Shown here: positions 45,101 to 55,639 of the stretch, piece by piece
Position numbering within the stretch: the first letter of the stretch is position 1
Layout: each line of letters begins with the position of its first letter
NCBI GenBank assembly: GCA_947396885.1
Contig: OX377205.1
Span: 52,746,676-52,810,675 of the forward strand
DNA: 64,000 nt
Source of the DNA: Heligmosomoides polygyrus polygyrus
Lineage: Eukaryota; Nematoda; Chromadorea; Rhabditida; Heligmosomidae
Direction: 5' to 3'
Position numbers and translations under genes: made by a program
The notes under the pieces: model-generated
What the model saw: the letters and a program-made list of their open reading frames with translations, nothing else
What the model was told of the DNA's origin: nothing
Databases searched by the model: none

Positions 45101-48100
45101 TCCAAATGGTCGGAAAAATTCCCGCTTTTAGATGCGGTGAAGTCCCATAGCTCATTTTGATGATCAGGAAAGTGAAAATTTCACTACTAGTCTGCAGTTG
45201 GGACGCGCCACACATTTTCCATATTGCCGCAATGTTTGCTTCACTGATATTGTAACGTACGCTTACGTGAATTTTGACACCGGGTAACGTACGACGTTTA
45301 TAGCCTTACTATTCATAATCTTGATTCTGAGGAATAGCTCCTGTTACTCAAGGTTAGTTACGAAATGTTGAGTCAGAACTAGGGCTGTGAAGCTAAATTG
45401 GTTAGTTCCGTCATTTCTCAATGAACAATGAAGTACTTTGACATCGTAAAACATTCTGGAAACCCAAGGAACATTGGAGTTCACTAAATCAGCAGCGATA
45501 ACCTGTCTTCCGCGTATTCTCCATCTGTCGCACCTTTAACCCCATGATCGTATCTTGGATACCAGGATCAAAAATCAGTCACCATCATCAATCAGTCGTT
45601 AAATCTTAGGGCCAAGCATATGGCGATAAGCGATTTTTTTCTGTTTTTTTTTTCTGAGCGCATTCCATTGCTCCCCACGGCCAAGAATGTTTGCTGACTT
45701 TGCTGCCTGTGATGAAAGTTCAGAGGTGACGGGCGCAAATCTCGACCCCAAAGGAATTTTTCTTTGGCGCTGATTAAACTATAAGCTATAGAACTTCGCC
45801 GCAACTAAAGGGGTGAGATTCTTATGACCAAACAAGTACCGACAACGTTTCTCGGGAAACCCTCAAGTTATGACTGGTCCAGCGTTACATCCATCGTGCG
45901 AATATAGCCTAGTCAAGAAGAACTCGCATGCTCAGTCACACTATTACATGTAGGAGGTCAGGAAGCAGACCAATTCTTAAGCCGTGAGAACACGGATGGA
46001 AGCTCTGAGTAGGCTCTGAGCTCTTGCTTTTGTAGTAATAGAATAAAAGCATAACGGATAAAGGACGGCGCTACTGAATCCTCGTTGGGATGCGCCATGC
46101 GCTCTACTTCCACGGGATGTCGTGGAGGCGATTTGAATGCGTGTTTGGCCATGCAATGGCTTGCGGTGGCCAGCTGATGGACGAATCAGCGGTGCGCCCT
46201 TCCCAGGCAAGCCTGGCACCGATTCACCGACCCAGGAGGGATGGAAGGCTTGGTTGGCCTGGGCGGGAAATCCGAATCAAGAACCTGTCATCCGGTGCAT
46301 CGTCCATATCCCATTCATATTGCCCATCTCTATCTTATCCCGGTCCAAATGTGTTAGAGTGTCCCATAGGTCCCCGCCGTTTTTTTTCAACCATTCATTG
46401 CGGATTCCGCCGGCATAGCGCTATACAGCTTTCGAAAGAGGATGATTTGCTCTATCAGAGCATGAATTGCATTTCTTTTTTCATCCTTAATGTTGTCAAT
46501 TTTTAGATCGTTAAAGTGCGAGGTGAAAAAGTGAAAAGTGGCCATCGCCGACAGTTGCTTCTCTTCGCTTGGGTTTGGAATTTTTTGCACAGCTTGAAAA
46601 CAATGTTCTGTACTACAAGAATACGTATTGGCCCTATTTGCTCATTTTCCTTTATTGATTTTTAGTTCATCAAATTGGGACGTCCGAAGGAGAAGATTCA
46701 TATTTACCGACAGCTCCTGCTCTGTGGAAGTTTTTTTTTGCTTGGCGTTATACGTAGTTCGGAAGAGAATGTCTTGCTCCGTAAGAATTTGTGTCGCGTT
46801 TATTGGCTCATGCTGATTTTGGCCGAATATCAACAAAATACAAAAAAGAGAAAAATCATCTTCACCAACAACTCCTTCTCCTTGTTCAGTCTGTCTTGCT
46901 GATGAGTGATGCCTGCTGGCCTCATCCATCACACGGACATATTCAACGATTTTTGCTCGGAATTATAACTGGCGCTGAAAAATGGTGTTTGTTGTCAACA
47001 TGAAGCACCGTCTTTCTGGCAGCCTTAGCAGCAATAGAACATTGGTTGAAAGCAAAGAAAAGATAGAAGAAGGTACCGGAAGTGCTCATCCTTGTCGACC
47101 TGGCACTCCATTTTTGATGACCTGAAAATTAGCAAAAATTTGAATGGCCGAACAATAAATTACATATTCTGGTAGAAAAGACATGCACTCTCGAGTGTCT
47201 TACAAAACTGAGCAAGACAGACTGAACAAGGAGGAGTTGTTGGCGAATATGATTTTTCTCTTTTTGGAATGGAATTTTGTTGATATTCGTCCGAAATCAG
47301 CATGAGCCAATAAACGCGACACAAATTCTTATAGAGCAAGACATTCTCTTCCGAACGACCTATAACACCAAGCAAAAAGTCCTACCACAGAGCAGGAGCT
47401 GTCGGTAAAAATAAATCTTCCCCTTCGGACGTCTCAATTTGATGACCTAAAAATCAATAATGGACAAGTGAGTAAATAGCTCCAACACGTACATATTCTT
47501 GTAGCACAGAACACTTTCTTCCGAATGCTATAAAAACTGAGCGGAAATCCCAAGACTAAGCGGAGAGAACCGACTGCGCAGATGGCTACTCCTTCACTTT
47601 TTCACTTTTCACTTCAACGACCTAAAATTGACAAAATTCAGGATGAAAAAAGGAATGTAACACATGCTCTGATAGCGCAAACCATTCTCTCTCGAAATCT
47701 GTGTAGCGCTCAGCAAAATCCGCAACGAGTCGGTGAAAACAACGGCGGGGACTTGTAAGACAACCAAGTGTTATTATAAGGTCGTTGTATATGAAATGGC
47801 CGACTTTGGCTGGAAACTTTGACAGATCATAACTTTGGAAGCAATTGTAGTAATCGAAATGAGCACCATTATAATTATTACACTATTCTCAACGCGACAT
47901 CAGCCGAGACATTCCATCGTTATAAAAATCAGAACTACGAGAATGAATAAAACATAAGAAGTCATTTTCGACATTATCTCGATAGCTGGATTGTTTATGC
48001 TTCACGTGACGATCTAAATGGTTAAAGAAAATGATGATCGGCTTCGACAGATCTGGTGAATGTGCTGGATGTGGCAGAGTGGCCTATCCCAATTCATCCA

Positions 48101-51100
48101 GTTTCTGGACAACAATTTTTGAAATGTGCGGACGCGCGTTGCCGTGCGGTAGGATTGGGCCTCCTCGATTGACCAAAGCCGGCTGTTTTTCAATCACTTC
48201 TGATGCATGCTTCAGTTTCGGCTCAGTACGTGTCCGCTGTGATAGTCTCTCAAGTCTCCAAGAAATTGTAGTGGACTATACCAGCCATTGTCCACCATGG
48301 CCTTCCTTGGATGGAGACTTGATTTCGGCACCTCCTTGAGACTCTCAGTCTCGTCCAGCCATTGTGCAGAGCGACGACGATTGTCACAGAGGATCCGTTT
48401 TTCGTCGCATGTCACAATCCTCTCCAAAAAGGCTCCCTTAGATTGCACACCCTCTACGAAACACAGGTGTCCTGGCGGTTCAGCATCTGCCCGGCGGTCA
48501 GTTCGTGCGGGATCCGTTTATCCAAACTCTTCACTTTTCCGATCGCATTTAGCGGCGACTGATTGCGCTGCCACCAACGCCGAAATGCTGTGCCGGCTCT
48601 CTCACAGTTTGATGCGGGTACGCTTCCACCACCGGCTTTGAGTTGGTCGTCGTTAAGGTGCAATGGCGGCCTACCTCGGCTTTCATCTTCGAGACTTTCG
48701 TCTCCAGGTCGAAACCTTTCGAACCAACGGCGAATTGTGCGTTTCTTGGCGGAATCCTCCTCAATTGCGGCGTTGATGTTACGAGCGGCGACTGCTGCGT
48801 TGTGTCCACCTTTCCATTTATATAAGCAGAGCACCCGAATATCACGATGGTTCATACCGTAGAAACAACGTCAGAAACTCGGGAAAAGGCAGTTATTTCG
48901 CAAAAGTTGTAAATGGTAAGAAGTCGGAGATTCGCCGCTTTCAGGAACTATATTACTGTCTGAAACATGAACATCCGTAGCCACGAAAAAATCGGCCAGA
49001 AATTGAGGTAGCAAAATCGGCCATTTCATATGCAACGACCTAATGTTTCGACTCTGTAGTTAAAGATTCATGATTTGAAAGCAAGGGTAGTGAGAACATT
49101 CAGTAAGACTCACCCCGATTGCAGGCTTCGAATTCCGCACCAACCAGACGGGATCAAATAGCCTTTCCAGAAGACGCCACCCAACGATCGCAATGCAGGA
49201 CGTTTTCGGCACGCTGCAGTGAGTTTCGGGCTGACGTTTTTTGAACGAATTTGCACGTGCTCAAATAGTATGCCCTCGCATGTGAACAGATGCAGCCTTC
49301 TATACACTGTGCCGATCTGAGAATTTCTTCGGTGCGGGAGGAAGTACATGAGCCGGTCCATATTGTAGAAACTGCTACCCTCTTCCTTTGAGGTGTACCT
49401 TCGAGAAGCCGAAGAACTATCTGATTTGAGAGCGAGTTCCATTTCAGCTGTCGAACAACGTCGTCGCCACAGATGACGCTGGTGCTGCGAGAAAACGGAC
49501 AGCCGCCAATGGTAGCGAAGATTCCCTCGGCAGTCATCACGTTGGCGAAGTTCCGTAGGACATTTGGCGTGTCGCGGACGAGCAACAGCAGGTACTCGTT
49601 TAGCGACCTCTTTCCACTCAGTGGAAGCATCTCAAGGCAACTGTCGAATCTAGTTCAGTTAAAAAAGGAACAAGAGGGAAGCAATTTCGTTTCGTATCGT
49701 TTTAAGGATCTCTAAATATGGATTTTTCACGTAAAATTGAACATTTTTACGTTCCTCCAAGATGGTTAGAATTTCAAAGAAAGTTATACAAAAATTAACT
49801 TGATCAAAAAAACCGCGCCGTCCTGAAAGAGGGTATGGCGCAACCTTTTGGCATAAAAAATGACAACCTTCCTGCTCTTTAGCTTCAATCCATTATTTGA
49901 CCTCAAGAAATGGGAATTTCATCAAATTTCAAACAACGGTTTCACTTACTGGGCAGGCGGATTAAAACATCGGAGAAAGTAATACTAAATTTTCCTTGAC
50001 CAGAAAATATCTAGCCTTCTTGAAGATTCTCTAGTTCATGGTGAAAGGGGCTCGTCTTGATTTTGAAGATCTTCAGTTTGATTTCAAAAGCGTGAGCCTT
50101 GTTTTGAAGAGTGTCCAATTTGACGTGGAAATGGGCTTATTTTTAAGTCGAAATACATGGTGCGACAGCAACAGGTGTACTTTGCTTTGGTAAAAATGCT
50201 CGAAAACGAGTCTCCTTCACATTCCTGCGCCAACAGTTTCCTGGCGCCGTGTCGTTGCAAGTGTGTGCTTGCGCTTCAAAGTCGTGTCCTCCGCGGCAGA
50301 TGGGGGCCTGGACGGGATGCAGTACAGCCTGCTCCAGAGCGCGTTCTCTAGAAGCGAGTGCACTTGAAATCCTGCCACTCAGGGCCCCATCTATTATTGA
50401 TAGCCAATACCGCTTGACAAGCTGGCTATACAGGCGACTTCTTTGATGAAGGTCAGCGCCACTGGCGCAGGGTTAGGGTTCTTGAAACAAATTTCTGTTG
50501 GTGTTGAAGAGGATCTCAAAGCGGACTCCCATACTACATAGAGAGCTCGCTCCCACGAGTTCTACTTCTACGTTCAAAATGGTGCTGTAAATATTTATAA
50601 ACTTGCTATACATAGACATAATGGTACAGTTGACAGAGGAAACTTTTAATTTATCACTTCGTTCATTTTTAGCGTTTGACCTATATTAATTTTCTTGAAA
50701 TGATATCTAGTAAATTTTAAGAGGATGAGCTAGTAGAAATAATAATTGTTTGTATTTGCTATTAGTGCGTAAATCTAAATTTATTAGGTTTCTTACGTAA
50801 TTTAGGTATGAGGAGGAAAGATAAAGGACAAATGGCGGCGTTAAGCAATCCATGGTTGGTGTTCACCGCGCATTCCAGGATATCGCGTGGCACTCCCATT
50901 TCGTGTTTGGCCTAGCCAATGACTTGCGGTGACGAACCGATGGAGAAGTCGGCGTTTGCGATTCGCAGCCTAGTCTGCGACCATTTACCGACCCTTGAGG
51001 AATGGAAGGCTTGAGGGGACAAGAGCCAAGGACCTCGCGTCACAGGGTGCACACGTCAATCGGCGCATTTCCGGTTGCGCTACCGCGCGTTCCACGGTGG

Positions 51101-54100
51101 TATTTTTACCCAGGGTGTCTAGAGAAGGAAAGTTCTGTTTCAAAGGCATTGCTGTCAGTGTAGCTGTAAAGAAGGTTAAATTTAAGGCCCGTTTGAAGGC
51201 ACGGAGCGGTTGATTGAGCGGCCGGAGGGGCACCGGCTGTCGCGGGCATCCGACACCAGGTTCTTGGTTGAGGTTCCACCACTCCCCTCCTCCCCCGCCC
51301 TCGAACGGATCAAGCTTCCTCCCCTACGGAATGCGGTGAATTGGTACAGATTCGTCTGGAAGGGATAAAACACTAACCTGTTCATCGCCTGGCCACTGCA
51401 AGTTATTGTATAAGCCATCAACGCATTCAGATTGCTTCCACGACATGCCGTAGAAGTAGAACAGGTGGCGCATCTCAAGGCATTGACTATCACCGTCCTT
51501 TATTCCTTAACCTTAGCACTGGCCAACTCTCCGCAATTATGCCATACAAGCGATCGAAGTTGTGCCCTGCAGTCGTTAGAAACCCCATATTTTAGACTTG
51601 ATTGATTGCGAATCTGGCGTAAACTGACCATATCCTTATGCGCTGCTTACTACTTACTTTCACCTGTATCACCTGTCGTCCCGTTGATCATCGACTTGCT
51701 CGAGCGGGCGCCAGCAGCGTCTCCATTCGTCCCTGTCGCGTGCCAGAGTGGTCCAATGGATCCTCCTCGCTCGAGGGACACGAAGAGCGTCATATCGGTC
51801 GTTCAGGGCTTTCACGAACAAGTCCGACCAACGCGTTGGTGGGCGTCCTGGTGTTCTTTTGACATCCCGCGGAATCCAATCTGTGACGACTCTCGTCCAG
51901 CGGGTGTCTGCGAATCGCATTACGTGGCCGGCCCACCTAATTTTCGACGACTTGGCCCATGCGACAGCGTCTCTGATCTTCGAACGTCGGCGAAGCTCGG
52001 AACTCCGGAGGCCTTCTCTCACTTGCGTGAGTCGTGTCACTCCGAGCATCGTCCTCTCGATTCCACGCTGCGCGACGCTGATCGCGTGTTCATCCTGCTT
52101 TCGTATAGCCCAGGTCTCTGAGGCGTATGTTAGGGCAGGAAGAACAGTGGAGTCGAATAGGTGGGCACGGAGTCAGACGTTCTTCGTTTTCTTCACGACT
52201 TCTTCGACGCTCTTGAAAGCTCCCCAAGCCGCTCGTTTCCTCCTGCTCAGCTCTGGTGCTAGGTCGTTGGCCATGTTGACTTCGCGACCTAGATACACAT
52301 AGCTGGAGCATTCGGAGATGTTCGTTCCGTTGAGCGAGAATGGGGCATCAGAAACCCATCCGTTCTTCATGAACATCGTCTTCGTAAGATTCAGCTGCAG
52401 TCCAACGCTTCCACATACACGATCGAAGTCGGCCAGCATTCGTTCCGCTTGACTGATGCTCGGTGTTATGAGCACGATGTCGTCAGCGAAGCGAAGATGA
52501 TGTAGTTGCCGGCCGTCGACCTTCACTCCCATGTCCTCCCATTCTAGTTTGCGCATGACGTTTTCGAGGGTGGCGCTGAAGAGCTTCGGGGATATGGTAT
52601 CCCCTTGTCGAACCCCTCTCTTCACGTCAATGACGACGTCGTTGTAGAATGGTGAGATCTTGGTCGTGAATCCACTGTACAGCTCTCGAAGGACTCTGAT
52701 GTACTGAGTAGGAACGCCCTGGGTGAGCAGGGCTTCCATGACCGCTTCAGTCTCGACGGAGTCGAATGCCTTCTTCAGGTCGATGAACGTAAGGCACAGC
52801 GGCAGCTTGTACTCTCGCGACACTTCGATGAGCTTCGTAATGGTGTGTATGTGGTCGATCGTGCTGAATCCTCTCCGAAATCCTGCTTGTTCGCATGGCT
52901 GTCCTTCGTCCAGCGTTCTACTAATCCTATTCAGGATGACTCGAGTGAACAGCTTGTAGACTACGGACAACAGGCAGATCGGGCGATAGTTGCCAACGTC
53001 GTGCACTTCTCCCTTCTTGTACAGCAAAACGGTCTTGCTGGTCTTCCACTGAGATGGAACCTTGCATTCGGACAGGTAGCGTGTGAAGAGCCGCGCCAAG
53101 GTGTTGATGAGCGCTGGCGGGAGGTTCTTCAGGTGTTCAGCTCTGATCCTGTCAGGACCGGGTGCTGTACGTTTCTTCACCGACGAGATGGCGTGTCGGA
53201 TCTCGGAGGGGAGAACAGAGGGGACGACGTATCCATCCTGCGGAAGATGGCATGGTGGCAGGTGGACGTGGCTATCGAAGAGATCGGAGTAGAAGTCGTG
53301 GATGACTTTCTCCATGGTCCTTCTGGAAGAGGTGATGGTTCCGTCAGGACGTCGGAGAGCGGTCATCTTGGTCTTGAAGTTGGCGAAGTTCCGGCGGGCA
53401 TTGCGGATGCTCAGCCCTGCCTCTGCTGCTTCAGCCAACACTTCCGCCCTTCTCTCCTTGAGATCTTCCTTTATCGCCGCTCTGCATAGCTTTGCAAGCT
53501 CGGACGTCAGTTGGTAGTTGCCTGACGCTCGTGCTGCTCCACGCTGGCGTATCAGCTCGAGAGTTTCCGGATACAGGCGTCTCTTGGTGGTCTTCAAGCT
53601 CTCGGCTCCCTTAGCACTATCGTGGAGATGGTGCACGAAACGATCGTATTCCTCGTCGACGTTGTCCATGACGGCATCTTCCCAAAGGCCGACAAGAGAG
53701 GTGTAGAGATCCCAGTTGATGGTCGTTCTGGGACTCCTCTTCTTGAACTTCGCGGCCTTCTCTCCTTGACGCGAAAAGCGAAACCTCGCGCGAAGTAGGC
53801 GGTGGTCCGATCCCGTGTAGAACTTGGGGACAACGGAGACATCGGTCAGGCAATACTTGCGATTGAAGATGATGTGGTCGATCTCGTTGTGGAACTGGCC
53901 ACCGGGGGATTCCCAGGTCCATCGTAGGGAGGGAGGCTTCTGGAACTGCGAGTTTCCATGGATGGTCTTGGTCGACATGATAAACTCAGACAGCCTTTCA
54001 CCTTGCTCGTTCCACTCCAAACCGTGGGTTCCGATGTGAAGTTCTTCCGGCGACCTTCGTGGCCCGATCTTGGCGTTGAAGTCGCCGACGATCACCTTGT

Positions 54101-55423
54101 AGAAGGTGTGATCTTCCTTATAGAACTTCTCCAGCTCCACGTAGAAGGCCTCGACGTCTTCGTCGTCGTAGTCGGATGTTGGGGCATACGCGACGAACAC
54201 AGTCAAGGATGGCACGGAGCCACATCGCTTCAGTCGCAGACGTCCGATTCGGCTTGTCAGAGACTCGTACGAATCGATGTTCATGGCCAAGTGCGTGTTG
54301 ACGAGGACACCAACGCCGCCTACTCCCCTGCTGTCGCATGTTCCGAGGAACAGTTCTTCTCCGGAGTCGTAGGCGGCGTGTAGGGGGTGGTGTCTTCTCG
54401 TCTCGGTCAGTCCGATGACGTCGTACTTGATCTTCCTGGCTTGCATCATCAGGTCCTCGACGGATGCTTCCGATGCAAGCGTGCGGGCGTTGTAAGTACA
54501 GATCGTCATCCTAGTCCTTCTCAATTTGCGCAGCCTGGTTAGGCCCTGAGATTTTAGCAGCCTCTCCGTACTCGTCCTTCCCATCGCTGCAGAAATGGGG
54601 GCTCTTTCGGGGTCAGGGGAATGAGGCCCTTTAGTGCTGCTGCTTTTGACTTGAATACACACGGGTAGCTAGTCGGGCTCTGTCGTGCGGGCGGGGTACT
54701 CCGGGCAGCCAGCCAGACTGCCCGAAGGGACGGGGCGAGACTTTTGAGGCGGCCTCGAATCGCCTTACGATGTACTCCCAGTCTACCGAGTGCAAGCTTT
54801 TGGCCGAGCCGACACAGTTACAATCCGCACAGTCACGGACACATCCGCGCACACTGTGCACGAACATGCCGCTCCCACGCACAAGGAACGCGTCGACCCG
54901 ACACAGCAGGAGCAAGGAGTCCATCCCCTGCATCCCACCTGCGTCTCTGGGCAGTACACGGTCGCATTTGGTTCGCGTTTAATTCCCCTATCCACCACCG
55001 ATGAAATCGGAAGGGGTATTCATCGTAAATCGTAAAGAGAGGCTTTCATAGGGCATTCCTATGTAGCATTGGAGCCAGGGTCTTCTCAGAAAATAAATTT
55101 CACACATTACTAATAACGTTTTGAAGTCCTTGCCTGATTACATGTACTGTACCGAACAAAGTAGTTGGGCGCGTCAGTCTACCTAGCAGCCTAACGTTTC
55201 GACTCGTTCATTTCACGACATGGCAGGCGAGTGGTAGAGGTACCCTACAAATTGTCATGTGTTGAGTGTTGAAGAGTTTCATTTGAGGTTCCTCTTCAAG
55301 AGCACCTGCGAAGACGGCACGTCCCCGTTCCAATGGAGCCTGATCACGGACGACGACGCTATTCTACCGCTGTTCGACGGCAAAATCACCGCCGAGTGTC
55401 GTCATTTCGCCGAATCGGATTAA
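39144..55423 (+). CDS. pry-1: Axin homologue (pry-1 type), complete 12-exon gene
   Basis: Exons: 39144-39236, 39292-39416, 40329-40512, 40584-40711, 43100-43199, 43338-43462, 43517-43650, 43710-43848, 43919-44010, 49125-49218, 49448-49591, 55288-55423 (TAA stop). They sum to 1494 bases, all phases agree, and encode 497 residues. Residues 1-140 are an RGS domain ([49 protein letters not shown]). Around 222-242, [18 protein letters not shown] resembles the GSK3-binding helix of Axin. Residues 409-495 are a DIX domain ([42 protein letters not shown]). Axin scaffolds APC, GSK3 and beta-catenin in Wnt signalling. The start is the ATG 11 bases after a TTTCAG (39132), which could be a trans-splice or an ordinary acceptor, so an upstream exon is possible. 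Donors are mostly GTAAGT/GTGAGT; the last acceptor is TTTGAG. Introns 4, 9 and 11 hold mobile elements. The symbol is by homology. Confidence 0.85.
40838..41060 (-). mobile_element. tRNA-derived SINE, head-truncated, in Axin intron 4
   Basis: Tail GGATAAAGCATAAAGGACGG and the body match the family; the tRNA-like head is missing where GC-rich sequence begins. Confidence 0.72.
41070..42370. repeat. GC-rich array of nested palindromic cassettes in Axin intron 4
   Basis: Three adjoining units are each bounded by CCTTAAGG-like sequence and carry inverted ends with an ACTTC/ATACT core. Unit 41222-41318 has CCCACACTTCTGC and GCAGAAGTGTGCGG. Unit 41390-41738 has GGGGCATACTTCCATCGCCG and its inverse ending GGGAAGTATGCACGAGGCC. 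Unit 41731-41899 has TTATACTCCCGCGG and CCGCGGGAGTATAA. An outer pair, CCCCTTTTATACTTTG (41326-41341) and GGAAGTATAAGCGGGG (42357-42372), may enclose them all. Interiors are stacked short palindromes such as TCGCCGCGATGCCATCGCGG. No coding sequence. It looks like MITEs inserted into or beside each other, but the family is unknown to me. Confidence 0.6.
44011..46040. other. Axin intron 9, proximal part, no feature seen
   Basis: No exon that would keep phase, no recognisable repeat except the SINE starting at 46041. Exons 44010 and 49125 join in phase without anything here. Confidence 0.5.
46041..46300 (-). mobile_element. tRNA-derived SINE copy in Axin intron 9
   Basis: Body and tail match 30641-30945 closely (GGACGGCGCTACTGAATCC, GGTTGGCCTGGGCGGGAAAT); the tRNA-like head is partly lost after the B box. 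Confidence 0.78.
46356..47766. mobile_element. Palindromic mariner-type MITE (1.4 kb) in Axin intron 9
   Basis: Ends resemble TTAGGTTGTCCCATAAGTC with CCCCGCCGTT following, in inverse at the right (ACGGCGGGGACTTGTAAGAC). The left half to about 46905 mirrors the right half from about 47185; for example 46667-46900 mirrors 47200-47440. A spacer of about 280 bases lies between. A left half of the same family starts at 63764. The terminal motif is that of nematode mariner elements; no transposase remains. Confidence 0.72.
47779..49041 (-). mobile_element. mariner transposon, inactive, in Axin intron 9
   Basis: 1263 bases with about 30-base terminal inverted repeats (AGGTCGTTGTATATGAAATG at the left; AGGTCGTTGCATATGAAATG in inverse at the right). 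TA precedes the left end; AA instead of TA follows the right end. It ends 83 bases before Axin exon 10. The transposase on the - strand is broken. Confidence 0.85.
48050..48855 (-). pseudogene. mariner transposase pseudogene
   Basis: From 48855 the frame reads [17 protein letters not shown] (first helix-turn-helix), then [20 protein letters not shown] and RGRPP (second HTH and linker). The catalytic region gives VTCDEKR with the first Asp and HSPDLSKP with the third Asp. Between them HGNARPH replaces the usual H-D-N-A-R-P-H, so the second catalytic Asp is Gly. There are frameshifts near 48450 and 48600 and a TAG near 48090. Expected length about 345 residues; this copy cannot be active. Confidence 0.82.
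50040..50140 (+). repeat. Segment shared with the MULE-like element at 21262-21410
   Basis: Both contain TTTGATTTCAAAAGC, a following TTGTTT, and TTTGACGTG(G/A)AAATGG in the same order and orientation, so a relative of the 20424-21727 element probably lies in Axin intron 11. Ends were not found. Confidence 0.4.
50815..51092 (-). mobile_element. tRNA-derived SINE copy in Axin intron 11
   Basis: Tail AAAGATAAAGGACAAATGGC and diverged body; head with GGTTGCGCTA-like sequence in + reading near 51072-51081 marks the tRNA-like end. Confidence 0.65.
51201..51513 (+). mobile_element. tRNA-derived SINE copy in Axin intron 11, opposite orientation
   Basis: Same family on the + strand: tRNA-like head around 51205-51275 (ACCAGGTTCTTGGTTGAGG), body, and tail CCGTCCTTTATTCCTTAACC at 51493-51513. 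It faces the preceding copy across about 100 bases. Confidence 0.75.
51640..54990 (-). mobile_element. RTE-clade LINE, nearly full length, antisense in Axin intron 11
   Basis: A single - strand frame from 54662 to 51669 holds 998 codons, the usual size of an RTE ORF, interrupted only by TGA at 52173-52175. The endonuclease shows [25 protein letters not shown] and GSDHRLLRA. The RT shows [45 protein letters not shown] and the catalytic FADDIVLI. After the stop come RWAGHVMRF and a RPPTRW motif near the C-terminus. About 330 bases of GC-rich 5' UTR extend to roughly 54990. The 3' end near 51640 has a GTGATACAGGTGA-type tail. It lies between Axin exons 11 and 12 in antisense. Confidence 0.9.
51669..54662 (-). 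pseudogene. RTE endonuclease/reverse transcriptase ORF with one nonsense codon
   Basis: AP-type endonuclease at about residues 50-290, RT at about 480-760, C-terminal region to the end. The only lesion seen is TGA at 52173-52175 after KKTKNV. It lies in a CGA-to-TGA context, so a C-to-T transition is likely. Upstream of it, 829 residues are uninterrupted, including both catalytic domains. The protein would nick DNA and prime reverse transcription from element RNA. The exact start codon is uncertain; [10 protein letters not shown] and [11 protein letters not shown] are in-frame candidates. Confidence 0.85.
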
Positions 55424-55639
55424 GGGTCGCCACGAGATCTTATGCCTCTTGCTTTAATTTCTATTCAGATTACCAGCGAATTCATCCGAAGTCACCCGTC
55501 GAATCGGTATTTTACACAGGGTCTCTACTTATTCACTTAATCCTCCTCATATGTTATACATGTATATATCTTACTAAAGCGCACTGTTCATAAATATTTC
55601 AATGTCCGCTTGAGCCCGTTTTCACCCAGTGAGTTCCGC
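55424..55639 (+). other. Axin 3' UTR and flank
   Basis: No canonical AATAAA is present within 200 bases of the stop; CATAAATATTTC at about 55589 is the nearest candidate polyadenylation signal. Confidence 0.35.

Noticed and set aside
52845..54383. Plus-strand frames opposite the RTE LINE (for example 52845-53489)
   Set aside because: Shadows of the antisense LINE ORF, which carries clear endonuclease and RT motifs.
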